From contig NC_077222.1 in assembly GCF_024763615.1 (NCBI RefSeq), positions 105,309,417 through 105,373,416 on the forward strand: 64,000 bases of DNA. Direction: 5' to 3'. The position numbers and the translations under genes are program-made. Shown piece by piece: positions 1 through 11,900 of this stretch. The first letter of the stretch is position 1. The number at the start of each line of letters is the position of its first letter. A model generated the notes under the pieces. That model saw nothing but the letters and a program-made list of their open reading frames with translations, was not told where the DNA came from and made no database searches. Source of the DNA: Phlebotomus papatasi. Its lineage: Eukaryota > Arthropoda > Insecta > Diptera > Psychodidae.

Positions 1-1495
1 ACAAAATTTATTAAATAAAATTTATGAAATAAAAGCTTTTAGTGACAAGGACCACAGTTTAATTGACTAATTTAGTGAAATAAAGGCACTCATTATCACT
101 AGAGTAATTAAAATTGATATAATGTGTTTTTGAAAATTGTCGTAACTTCCAAAATCTCCATACATTAGAAGTTACGGCTTTATAAACGATGCAAGTTTCA
201 AAAAAAATATTACTGTGTTTCTTCTAACATATATCTCAATATCTCAGCTTTTAAATCATTTTATAAAGATTTTCTCAAGTTAACTTACAGTTTATTAGTG
301 TCACTTTTATTATTTTGACTCAAAAGTATCGCATTCGGGGCTCATTTTTAAGAAAAATAATGCTGAACTGAAAATTTCGTCTCCTGAAAAGTTGTCAAAA
401 GGAAGTTACGACAAATGCTGATTTAACTGACGACTTCTAGTTTAGTTATCTTCAAAATCGTTCATAAACATTTAAGAAATGATGCTTAAAAATCTTCAGT
501 TGCCTGACACTGCCCGTACCTGCCCTATCACGATTTCAAGACATTGAATTTTAAGTAATTGAATTGATCTTCAGTACTCATGAACGGTGGTTGCAAGAAT
601 CACAGGTCCCACAACAGTGTACAGTCTTATTTGGTATCCTCTCCTGCGTTTGTTGCAGAACCACAATTTATTACGAAAATATATATGTTGGTATGGTGAG
701 ATTAATTGAGCATATTTTTGGGAAGTTTGGCAGGGACATTTTTTTTTATTACTGTTTGGCTAATACAGACCTTTTTTTTGGTGCATAAGAAATCCAAAGA
801 CGATTCAGATTGAGGGGCAAGAATAAAAAAAATTAAAAAAAATGTATAATGATGTTTCTTGGTCCGAGCCACGGGTATATCGATAAGTCAATGTGCATCA
901 AAAGTCAATGTATCTGCAGTCAGAAATTATTTCTTTTATTTCTTATTTTTAAGTTATCCCATACAGATTTGGTGGAGTAAAATATACGAGGTGGAATCTA
1001 TAAAAACCAAATTGCATTATTTTAACTCTCTGTCAAGCTTGTTTATTTAGATAACCAAATAACTTGTTTTTTTTTTCTTCTTGTTTATGCATCAGTAAAA
1101 TTTAGCAAGATCTTAAGAAAAGAATGCAACGTTGATTTCGTGTATCGTTGTATTTTTGTTTTTGGTCATTGATTCGATCTAAATATTTTTGTATATATTA
1201 TTTTTTCATATATATTTTTGTTTAGGCAAAATTTACGGAATTTTCAAAACACTTTTGATCGACTAGTAATAATATCGTCAAAACGTAACCAAGAAAATTC
1301 CATACGATATCTCCGTTGAACGATTTTTGAAAAACGATTTTGGTTTTTAAATTTTTCTGACATCAGAGGCCTCTGATGTTTGATTTTAAGACTTCGCTAT
1401 TTCTATAAAGTTGGTTTCTTTTCCACCCGATGGATTTGGAGTTATTATTTGATGCTTGGTCAGTAGATGAATTCAGATAAAGACACCGGCATAGG

Positions 1496-1591
1496 CCTAG
1501 ACTTATCTCTTCCTTTATTACAAATACAACGTTTCCGAGCATGTTGGCTCCTTCATGTTGTATTTGTAATAAAGAAGAATAAGAATCTAGG
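1496..1591. repeat. Imperfect inverted repeat (foldback), about 96 bp
   Basis: The arms are about 35 bp, roughly 1496-1530 and 1557-1591. The inner 17 bp, reading TTTATTACAAATACAAC on the plus strand, match perfectly in inverted orientation and the outer halves are partly degenerate. The loop is about 26 bp. This could be a decayed MITE or a simple hairpin. No target-site duplication was recognised. Confidence 0.5.
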
Positions 1592-2138
1592 TCTAAAACC
1601 CAGGGAGGTGACATTAGCTCTGAAAAATGCGACCATTTTAATATAATTTTTTTCCTGTTTTCGTATATATTTCACGAGATATCTCCAAAACTACGTAGGT
1701 TGCCAATTTGGGGTTTTTGGTTGCCTATTCTATATTAAATTGGCTTTTATTTTGTATTTGTGTTATTTGCTAATTCATTTTACAATGACAGAAAATACCT
1801 TATAAACTCAAAAGCTTTTTCGGCACGCTAGAAACATATGGGAAACAAAAAACGTCATGCCCCTCCTAAAACCCGTGTCTTTTATCTAAATTCGAGTTAT
1901 TATATCTTCTTAAGTTTGAAGTGCAAGAAAATGGCAAAAATAATTTCAACTAGACTACAAGCACTACAAGCGTGCAAGCAATGAGAACAAAATGCATAGC
2001 ATATTCGAAAAGTATTCCCGGACCGGGATCCATTATCATTGCATCATTACGGTTATGGAGCAATAATAAATTCATTTTTTATGCGAATTTTAAGCGTATT
2101 AAGCTACCCTTTACCATTTCTCTCAATTAAGTCCTGTA

Positions 2139-2144
2139 TTTAAT
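2139..2144 (-). other. Candidate poly(A) signal (ATTAAA) for gene A
   Basis: The minus-strand hexamer ATTAAA begins 46 nt past the gene A stop codon. It is a common variant of AATAAA; I saw no perfect AATAAA in the nearest 250 nt. Confidence 0.4.
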
Positions 2145-2189
2145 TAAGTAACGAAATGCGAACAAAAGCTGATACATTTAAACTTATGG

Positions 2190-5100
2190 CTAGTACACTA
2201 CATGACTTCGGGTACTGTATTTTGTTGCATAAGACGTTTGATTGGTACGGTGTTCTACGTGACCCAAAGTTTTACCAGTGTTTTCAAGGAAGACGCAAGC
2301 ACTCATGCTGCGACATATATTATTGATCCTGCGATGATGTTCTTGTCTGCAGTAGCATCCAGATACACATGGTTCACTTAAACAATCCGGAATATCCTCA
2401 CAGCTTTCCGCGCACCTCCTTCCACACGTAAACACTTCATTTCCTCTTCGGCAAGTACAGCGGTCCTGATCAACGCATTCGCCATTAATCCTTCGGGTTC
2501 CTTCTACGCAGTAGCAACCAGGTGTACAGGGACTTAATAAACAGCTCAAGTCCAATCCTTCACAATCCTCATTGCAGTCCCAGTCACATCTGTATTCTTC
2601 ATTGTCTCCGCATTCACAGCGCTCCTCGGGTAGGCAGGTTTCACCGAATCTCTTGAATCCTTCAGCACAGAAGCATCCCCGTTCGCATTCAGCTTGGGTA
2701 CAATCCGCAGGAGTATTGCGACAGTCCTCCAAACATTGGCTACCATATCGGTAGGCTTCATTGGTATCGCACGTACAATCGGTATCTGGAACGCATGCAG
2801 TACCTATTCTCTTGTGCCCGTTTAAGCATGTACATCTCTTATAAGAGTGCTCATTTCGACAGTCCGAGTTCGACATCTCGCAATCTTCTATACATTCATT
2901 TCCGTAAGTGTATTCCTCGAACCGTTCGCACATGCATTGTGAATCCGGAACACAATCTTCACCGATTCTCACATGATCTGCCTTGCAGACACAACGCTTC
3001 TCTGTTGGAAGCTGTGCACAAACGAGAGGATCAGTTCCACAAGTCTCGAAGCATTCATTTCCGTAACCGAATTCTTCATTTTCCGGACATGGACAATTGG
3101 TATCTTCTAGGCATTCCCCATTAAATCTCTTGAAGCCTTCTTTGCAACCACATTGCCGATATTGCCTGTACTCATAATCACACTGAGCTGCTGTTTTATT
3201 GCACCAATCATGACAGTCATTTGTTAATTTATATTCTTCATTTTGTGGGCAATCATTACCACACACTAAATTTGAATGAACACACTTTCCGTCTATTCTC
3301 TCGTAGCCTATTAGACAATGGCATTTACGAATCATAGGCTGTTGTACACACTCAGCGGGATCTGTGCCACAGGTTGCTACACAATCATTCAAGTATGCCA
3401 TTACTTCATTCTCCGGACATCCACATTCTGAGTCTGGTACACATTTACCATCGATCCTCTTGTATGTTTTTAAACAAGTACACCGCCTGTACTGATTTTC
3501 ATTTTCACATGTTTCTTCATTTTCTTCACATTTTTCAATACATTTACTAGATGGTCTATACTCCTCATTTTCTCCACATGGACATTCAGTATATGGAACA
3601 CAGTTTCCATCAATTCTCATGTGATCCTTTGTGCAAACGCAACGCTTCTCTGTTGGAAATTTAGCACATTTAGTTGGATCAGTACCGCAGCTCTCGATGC
3701 ATTCATTTCCATAGCCGTATTCTTCATTTACCGGACATGGACAATTAGTATGATTTACGCATTGTCCGTCGATTCTTTTGAAGCCTTCTATACAACCGCA
3801 TCTACTATATACTAAGACATTAGCGCAATCATCGATCGTTTTGTCGCAACTATCTAGGCAGTCATTTGTTCTTTTATATTCTTCGTTCTCTGGGCAAGTG
3901 CACGCTTCGACATCAGGAACACATTTCCCATCTACCCTTATGTAGTCTATGTCGCAAGTGCACCCGCGAACCGCTTCTAGACGTGTACATTCAAGAGGAT
4001 CTGTTCCACATGCTTCGAAACATTCGTTAAGAAGTGCCATATGTTCATTTTTCGGGCAGCCACACTTTGTATCCGGTTCGCATACCCCATCAATCCTCTT
4101 GTACGACTTCAAACACGTACATCGCTCATACTGAACTTCGTGTTTGCACGTATCTTCATTTTCTTTACACCTTTCGGTGCATTCACTGGAGTAGGTGTAT
4201 TCTTCATTTGCTCCACATAGACAATTGGAACGAGGAACACAAACTCCATCGATTCTGACGTATCCTGGTTGACAGAGGCATCTTGGTTGAGAAACAGTCG
4301 GACCACATGTTGCTGGATCAGTTCCACATTGTTCAGTGCATTCGTTTGATGTGGAATAAATCTCATTTGGACCGCAGTTTGTCTCATTGTAAGGAACACA
4401 CTTACGATTTTCCTTCCTGAATCCATCCTTACAAACACACGTGCTTACCCCATCCTCTGTGATTCTGTACTCTTCGTTTTCTCCGCATTTGCAGTTCGAT
4501 TGATGGACACAGACTCCGTTGATCCTCTTGTGGAACGGAAGGCAAACGCATCTGAGTTCTGTTGACGAACTATCACAGGTTAGAGTGTAGTCACATGATT
4601 CGTCACAATAATTCCCGTAGGTATACACCTCATTACTCCCACATTTGCAAGCTGAATATTCCACACACTTTCCATTGATCCTCTTGTACCTTTCCTTGCA
4701 GAAGCATCCTTGATAGTATTCCTCTTCACCGCAGTAGTATGCGGTCTTTGAACAATCTTCACTACAAGGGTTACCAAATTTGTAAATTTCATTCTTCCCA
4801 CAAGGACATCGGAATTGTTCAGTACATAGGCCATCAATTCTTTTAAATCCACTTCTGCAGGAGCATCTCTTGTAAGACGACACTTCCTTGCAACTATCTG
4901 GAGTAGCATTGCATTCCTCTTCGCATGAATTCCCCACAATGTACTCTTCATTAAATGAACAAGGACATTTACTGTCCGGAACACACTGACCATTTATTCG
5001 GACGTAACCAGGTCTGCAAGCGCATCCTCTTATTGTATCCTGTTCAGCACATTTTGCTGGATCCGTTCCACATTGCTCATAGCAATCATTTGAGTAAGTT

Positions 5101-8100
5101 ACTATTTCATTAACGAGGCATTTACATTTGGTATCTGGCATACAGTATCCGTAAATCCTTTTGTATCCTTCAATACAGGTGCATTTCTTGTAGGTTTCCA
5201 CACTTCGGCACAGTTTTGGATCCTTTGAGCATTCTTCGTAACAGTCATTTCCATAATTGTACTCTTCGTATTTCCCACAAGGACATTGAGATTCCGTAAT
5301 ACACTTTCCACTTACTCTGCGATATCCTTCTCTGCAGAAGCAACCCTTGTAGCTATCTTCATCTTTGCACTTTTGTGGTCCAACGCCACATTTCTCTTGA
5401 CAAGGATTTCCGTAAGCATATTTCTCATTTTCCGAACACTGACATAGATTTTCATCCAAACACAGACCATTGATTCGTTTAAATCCATCCTTGCAGGAGC
5501 ACCGAAAGGTTTCCAATGCTCCTTCACAATCCATTGGCTTTGCTAAGCAATGTTCACTACATTCACTACTGTAAGCATATCTTTCGTTGTAAGGACATTT
5601 ACACAGGGATTCTGGTACGCAAGATCCATTAATCCTAGTAAATCCTTCCTGACAGAAACATCCTGGGTAGCAGAGTTCAGTTTTGCAGGGACCATTGAAT
5701 ATATTGCATTCTTCGTCACATTTCCTTCCACATTTCGAGTATATTTCATTTGGTCCACACGGCGCAGGCGGACATGTAGACTCCGGTAAGCATGCTCCTT
5801 CAATCCTTTTATATCCTTCCGCACAGAAACATCCAGAAAAGCAATTTTCCCTCAAACACTTGTAGTGTACAGAGTCACATTGATCATCGCAGATCCTTCC
5901 ACACTTTTTGTAGACCTCATTAGGTAGCAGACATTTCGGAGGTCCACATTTATATTCCGGTACACATACACCATCAATCCTTTTGAATCCTCTCTGACAG
6001 TAACATCCAGCAAAGCACTTGTCACTCTGACAATCCGACTTGGTTTTTCCACACTCATCGTAACAAGAGTTTCCACAAGTGCTGTAGACTTCATATACCG
6101 GACATTCCGGTGCAGGACACTCCTCCTGTGGAACACATTCTCCATCGACTCTTTTGAAATTGGGCTTGCAGAAACATCCTGAGAAACAGGTTTCGTAAAA
6201 GCAATCTTTCTGCGTTTTCGAGCAATCTTCGTAACAAGTCTTTCCACACTTTTTGTAGATTTCATTTTGTCCCTGGCATTTTGGAATTAATGGTTCGCAC
6301 TTGAACTTTGGAACACATACACCGTCTATCCTCTTGTATCCATCCTGGCAGTAACATCCTTGGTAGCACTTTCCACTCTGACAATCTGACTTGCTTTTTC
6401 CACATTCATCGTAACAAGAGTTTCCACAAGTTATATAAACTTCATTTGCTGGACATTCGGGAGGAGGGCACTCATCTTCCGGAACGCAACTTCCATCAAC
6501 TCTCTTGAAATTGGGTTTGCAGAAACACCCTGAGGTACAGGCTTCGTAATAGCAATCCTTCTGCGTTTTTGAGCAGTCTTCGTAGCAGGTCTTTCCACAC
6601 TTTTTGTAGATTTCATTTTGTCCCTGGCATTTTGGAATTACTGGTTCGCATTTGAATTCTGGAACACATACACCATCTATTCTTTTATACCCATCCTGAC
6701 AGTAACACCCTTCGTAGCACTTTCCACTCTGACAATCCGACTTGATCTTTCCACATTCGTCGTAGCAAGAGTTTCCACAAGTTATATAAACTTCATACGG
6801 TGGACATTCCGAAGGTGGGCACTCTTTTTCCGGAACACATGCTCCATCGACTCTCTTGTATCTAGGTTTGCAGAAACATCCCGAGTAGCAGGTTTCATAG
6901 AGGCAATCCTTCTGCGATTTCGAACAGTCCTCGTAGCAACTCTTTCCACACTTTTTGTAGATCTCATTTTGACCTTCACATTTTGTACTTGAGGATTCGC
7001 ATTTCGACTCTGGGATACAAATACCATCTATCCTCTTGAATCCTTTCTCACAGTAACATCCTGCGTAGCACATTCCACTCTGACAATCGGACTTGGCTTT
7101 TCCACATTCATCGTGGCACGGGTTTCCACAAGAACTGTACACTTCATGTACCGGACATTCTGGTGGTGGACAGTATTCTTTTAGAACGCATTCACCATTA
7201 ATCCTTTTGTAATTAGTTTTACAGTAGCAACCACTGGTGCAGGTTTCGTATGAACAATCTTTTGGGGTTTTCGAACAATCTTCGTAGCAAGATTTTCCAC
7301 AAGGTATGTATATCTCATTCGGCCCTTGACACTTTGGCGGAGGACAGTAGGATTTTTGCACACAAACACCATCGACCCTCTTGTACCCAGCAATGCAAAA
7401 ACATCCCGATTCACAAGGTTTATGACAGTCGCTATCGGTTGTGGAACAAGATTCTTTACATGAGTTTCCACATGAGCTGTACTCTTCATTTGCTGGACAT
7501 AGTTTGGGACATTTATATTTCGGTACGCACTGACCGTCGATCCTTACATAACCGTTGATGCAGTAGCATCCGGGTTTGCATTTTTCGGAGTAATAATCCC
7601 CACCGTAGAACTGGCATTGTTCATCTTTGGAATATCCACAAGACTTGTACACTTCTCCCGCGGGACACTGAGGTTCTTCCGATGGGCATTGGTTGTAGGT
7701 GACGCAAGCATACGTTTCCGGATGACGGTAGTAGCCTTTTCGACAGAAGCAACCTGGACATTGAATGCTATCATCGCAATTTCTTCCCTGGTATCCACAA
7801 ATGGCTTCGCAGTAAGGGGCTTCACCACACTCTTTCCATTCTTCATTGCGGGGACAAGTGTATTCTGAAAGACGATTTGTCAAATGTGCTTCAACTTGGT
7901 CACTGTATTGGTTTTGTTATATGTACTTACTTGAACAAGATGCAATTGGTATACATCTTCCTGATGAATGTCGAACATATCCATTTTTGCAGAAGCAACC
8001 CTTTTTGCAACTTGTGGCTTGTCCTTGGCATTTATGGGAGCAATCATCTTCACAAAGTGGTCCACATGATGAATACTCCTCATACCGCGAACACTTCGGA

Positions 8101-8387
8101 ACACTCGCTTGTCCGTAATTCCCATAAGGTGGTTTATTTTTCGGAGGTTTATGTCTAAACTCCTCAGAATCAGTCAACTCTTCCGCAGAATCTAGTGTTA
8201 ATTCAAAAGCGTTTCAGATCATGAAAAAACCAACCAATATCCATAACGAACCTGTGTAATTTAAATTCAAACGAGGAACGGTATAACTCGGATAAACACG
8301 TACACAGTATACATTCCTGCACTTGATCAATATTCGCAACAAAATAATCTGTGAAATCCATAAGAACTTTACTCTCCACAATTTCAT
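2190..8387 (-). CDS. Gene A: secreted multi-TIL-domain cysteine-rich protein (about 35 TIL domains, 2023 aa)
   Basis: There are three exons: 8252-8387 (signal peptide), 7931-8191 (acidic and Pro/Lys linker plus one TIL domain) and 2190-7864 (giant exon). The introns are 60 and 66 nt, both GT-AG and phase 1. The spliced length is 6072 nt, an exact multiple of three. Residues 1-28 look like a signal peptide (basic start, hydrophobic FLWISQIILLRILI). The rest is about 35 TIL domains in the pattern C..C..C..C..C..C..CxC..C..C, joined almost without linkers. Domains in the first half mostly keep all 10 cysteines; later ones often lack C2 and C6, and one near 4445-4500 is a truncated TIL. TIL domains are canonical serine-protease inhibitors of the Ascaris and Apis AMCI type, and also occur in VWF and mucins; no VWD domain is present. 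The start at 8387 is preferred over an in-frame ATG at 8411 because the latter would lie only 5 nt from the predicted cap site. Function is unknown; an inhibitor or structural secreted protein is inferred. Confidence 0.85.
5930..7340 (-). repeat. Gene A internal two-domain TIL repeat, about 351 bp x 4
   Basis: Inside the giant exon, four tandem copies of a TIL pair of about 117 aa alternate a CQGQNEIYKKCGK-type domain with a CPxxEVYxxCGNSC-type domain. All are full 10-Cys TILs. Start positions of matching segments are spaced about 351 bp apart. The copies are clearly diverged, so this array is older or less homogenised than the 321-bp arrays of genes B-D. Confidence 0.75.
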
Positions 8388-8413
8388 GGTACTCAATGAA
8401 GAATCAAGCATAA

Positions 8414-8448
8414 ACTGGAACTATTTACCGAAATCCACCGAATTTAAA
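8414..8448 (-). promoter_or_regulatory. Putative core promoter of gene A (TTTAAA at -32, CCAGTT initiator)
   Basis: On the minus strand a TTTAAA box (8443-8448) lies 32 nt upstream of the A of CCAGTT (A at 8416). This spacing puts the ATG at 8387 at +30, close to the +33 seen in genes B and C. Both motifs are weaker than those of B and C, so the call rests partly on that parallel. Confidence 0.4.
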
Positions 8449-8916
8449 AGATGAGACTAATGAGAACAAAAGATTTTTTGCAACTTATTTTGGCGAATAA
8501 ACTTGAATCTGTTACTTAAAATAATATATTTTGCGTCTTGGTTTAATTTATTCCATTTATTGACGAAACACGAGAATTAACTTTATAATGCATCCAGTTA
8601 CATGTGAATCGACTGAATGTCTATCAATTCCCAAATCTTTATTTCATTTTTTTTATGTTTTGGAGTGTTCTTTTGAAATTCCAAGAAGTGAATTGGACAA
8701 GAACATAAAAGAAACAAACAGTGAAAGTGAATAAACACATTTGAGAAAATGTTTTCTTTTTATTATTCACCTTGTGTCATTTATTTTTTAATTTCAAAAA
8801 TTTTTGCTACAATTTAAGAAAGAGCCCAATTAAGTTTACCAATTAATTTATTATTTTATTTTGAAAGAATCCCCAAACCTTGACCTATTATGCCAAACAA
8901 TGTCGGCTTTGTTGTA
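8449..8916. other. Gene A/gene B intergenic spacer
   Basis: This short AT-rich spacer lies between the 3' end of gene B and the gene A promoter. Apart from the gene B poly(A) signals at its lower-coordinate-facing side (8847-8860), no gene or repeat is recognisable. Confidence 0.6.
8847..8860 (-). other. Two AATAAA poly(A) signals for gene B
   Basis: Minus-strand AATAAA occurs at 8855-8860 and again at 8847-8852, 57-70 nt past the gene B stop codon. This is good support for the 3' end of the transcript. Confidence 0.6.
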
Positions 8917-11900
8917 CTATGTCAACAATTGTTTTAATTTTTTTACCAAGTTGGATCTTGCCGATGACCGTTCAATACACTCTCCATCTACTCTGCAGAA
9001 TCCTGATCTACAGAAGCATTTTCCACCCCTTCGAGCATTGGTCTGTCTACACTCGGTAGCAGTCATATTACAGTCTTCTTCGCAAAGTCTTCCATTTCGT
9101 GGTTGTTCATTGTCGTCGCATTGACATTGATTGAAATTGCGACAGCGTCCATCTATGCGTTTTTGATTGTCACTAGGGCAGTGACAGCCATATCGACAAT
9201 CAGTCTCATCACAATTTCCTGGGAATTCATCGCAAGATTCTAAACAATCACTCTTACACTCGAACCTCTGCCCATTGGGACATCTACATCTCCGTGCTGC
9301 TTCTTCCATATCAACGCAAGTTCCTCCTATTCTTAGATAGCCTTCCTGACAGTAGCATCCATCTTCACACGGACTGCTGTTACAGGCCTCGACATCTTGA
9401 ATATTGCACTCCTCTTGGCATCTCCTTCCACATCTACGTTCCTCATTTGCTGGACAATTCGGTATCTGGACACATTCTCCATTAACTCTCTCGAAGCCTT
9501 GCCTGCAGTAACATCCCTTGTAGCAATCGTCTGGGTTACATTGACCAGACGAATTGCACTCATCCTCACACGTTTGTCTTGATTTGAAGACTTCATTTTG
9601 ACCGGTACACGGGCATAAATCCTCACGAATACAAGTCCCATCCGACGATCTCATGTAACCTTCTTCGCAATAGCATCCAAGTTCATTAGGTTCATTCTCG
9701 CAATCTATTTCACAAGACCTCTCACAATTATTAGCATAAGTGTATTCCTCATTAGAATCAGTGCAACTGCACTGATCTTCAGGTCTGCAAGATCCTCCAA
9801 CATTCTTAAATCCATTTTTGCAGAAGCATCCCTTGTAGCAATCCTCTCTTGCGCATTCTTCAGTCGGAACACATTCGTCGTCGCAAGGTTTGCCTGATTT
9901 GTATTCAGAATTTTCGTCATCTGGACATGGACAGGTATAGTCGGGAATACAATCACCATCGTCATTTCGTCTATGATTAGGCATACAGAAACATCCTCCA
10001 CGTATAGGCAAACCCCTACATGACTCAGGAGTTCCATCGCAATCTTCTAGGCATTCATTCGAATAGGTATATGCTTCATTTTGATTAGAACAAGGACATC
10101 TGTCTTCTGCTACACACGAATCCCCAACCTTTTTAAATCCTTCCAGACAGAAGCAGTCCTTGTAGCATTCTTGAGCGGAACAGTCTGACGGTATTTCACA
10201 CTCATCTTCGCAAGGTTTTCCAGATTCGTACACAGAATTCGCCGGACATGGACAAGCAGACTGCTCAATGCATTCTTCATTTTCAGAATCCCACTTAAAA
10301 CCATCGTTACAGAAGCAACCGTAATAAGTCGGATCATTCTCACATTCTGTAGTTGGTGCACAACTATCAAGGCAAGGATTCAACACTTGGTAACTCTGAT
10401 TAGGAATAGTGCAGGCACAACTCTCTAGCCCTTGACAGGTTCCGTCAACCATTCTATATCCATCATTACAGAAGCAATCCTTGTAGCATTCTTGAGTAGA
10501 ACAGTCTGACGGTACTTCGCATTCGTATTCGCATGGCTTTCCGAATTTGTATTGAGAATTATCTGGACATGGACAATTTGTCTGGTTGAAACACTGTTCA
10601 GTAACAGGGTCCCACTTGAAACCATCGTTACAGAAGCAACCGTAATAAGTCGGATCATTCTCACATTCTGTAGTTGGTGCACAACTATCAAGGCAAGGAT
10701 TCAACACTTGGTAACTCTGATTAGGAACAGTGCAGGTACAACTCTCTAGCTCTTGACAGGTTCCGTCAACCATTCTATATCCATCATTACAGAAGCAATC
10801 CTTGTAGCATTCTTGAGTAGAACAGTCTGACGGTACTTCGCATTCGTATTCGCATGGCTTTCCGAATTTGTATTGAGAATTATCTGGACATGGACAATTT
10901 GTCTGGTTGAAACACTGTTCAGTAACAGGGTCCCACTTGAAACCATCGTTACAGAAGCAACCGTAATAAGTCGGATCATTCTCACATTCTGTAGTTGGTG
11001 CACAACTATCAAGGCAAGGATTCAACACTTGGTAACTCTGATTAGGAACAGTGCAGGTACAACTCTCTAGCTCTTGACAGGTTCCGTCAACCATTCTATA
11101 TCCATCATTACAGAAGCAATCCTTGTAGCATTCTTGAGTAGAACAGTCTGACGGTACTTCGCATTCGTATTCGCATGGCTTTCCGAATTTGTATTGAGAA
11201 TTATCTGGACATGGACAATTTGTTTGGTTGAAACACTGTTCAGTAACAGGATCCCACTTGAAACCATCGTTACAGAAGCATCCGTAATAAGTCGGATCAT
11301 TCTCACATTCTGTAGTTGGTGCACAACTATCAAGGCAAGGATTCAACACTTGGTAACTCTGATTAGGAACAGTGCAGGTACAACTATCTAGCTCTTGACA
11401 GGTTCCGTCAACCATTCTATATCCATCATTACAGAAGCAATCCTTGTAGCATTCTTGAGTAGAACAGTCTGACGGTACTTCGCATTCGTATTCGCATGGC
11501 TTTCCGAATTTGTATTGAGAATTATCTGGACATGGACAATTTGTTTGGTTGAAACACTGTTCAGTAACAGGATCCCACTTGAAACCATCGTTACAGAAGC
11601 AACCGTAATAAGTCGGATCATTCTCACATTCTGTAGTTGGTGCACAACTATCAAGGCAAGGATTCAACACTTGGTAACTCTGATTAGGAACAGTGCAGGT
11701 ACAACTCTCTAGCCCTTGACAGGTTCCGTCAACCATTCTATATCCATCATTACAGAAGCAATCCTTGTAGCATTCTTGAGTAGAACAGTCTGACGGTACT
11801 TCGCATTCGTATTCGCATGGCTTTCCGAATTTGTATTGAGAATTATCTGGACATGGACAATTTGTTTGGTTGAAACACTGTTCAGTAACAGGATCCCACT

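Larger units (their letters stand above)
1..2189. other. Non-coding AT-rich flank downstream of gene A
   Basis: This stretch lies past the 3' end of gene A. It is AT-rich and contains only short open frames with no recognisable domain. The one structured item I see is the hairpin at 1496-1591; a weak poly(A) hexamer for gene A lies at 2139-2144. Nothing else is supported. Confidence 0.6.

Noticed and set aside
8409..8411. Upstream in-frame ATG of gene A as the start codon
   Set aside because: It would sit about 5 nt from the predicted cap site, whereas the ATG at 8387 gives a leader length matching genes B and C. It remains possible if the promoter call is wrong.
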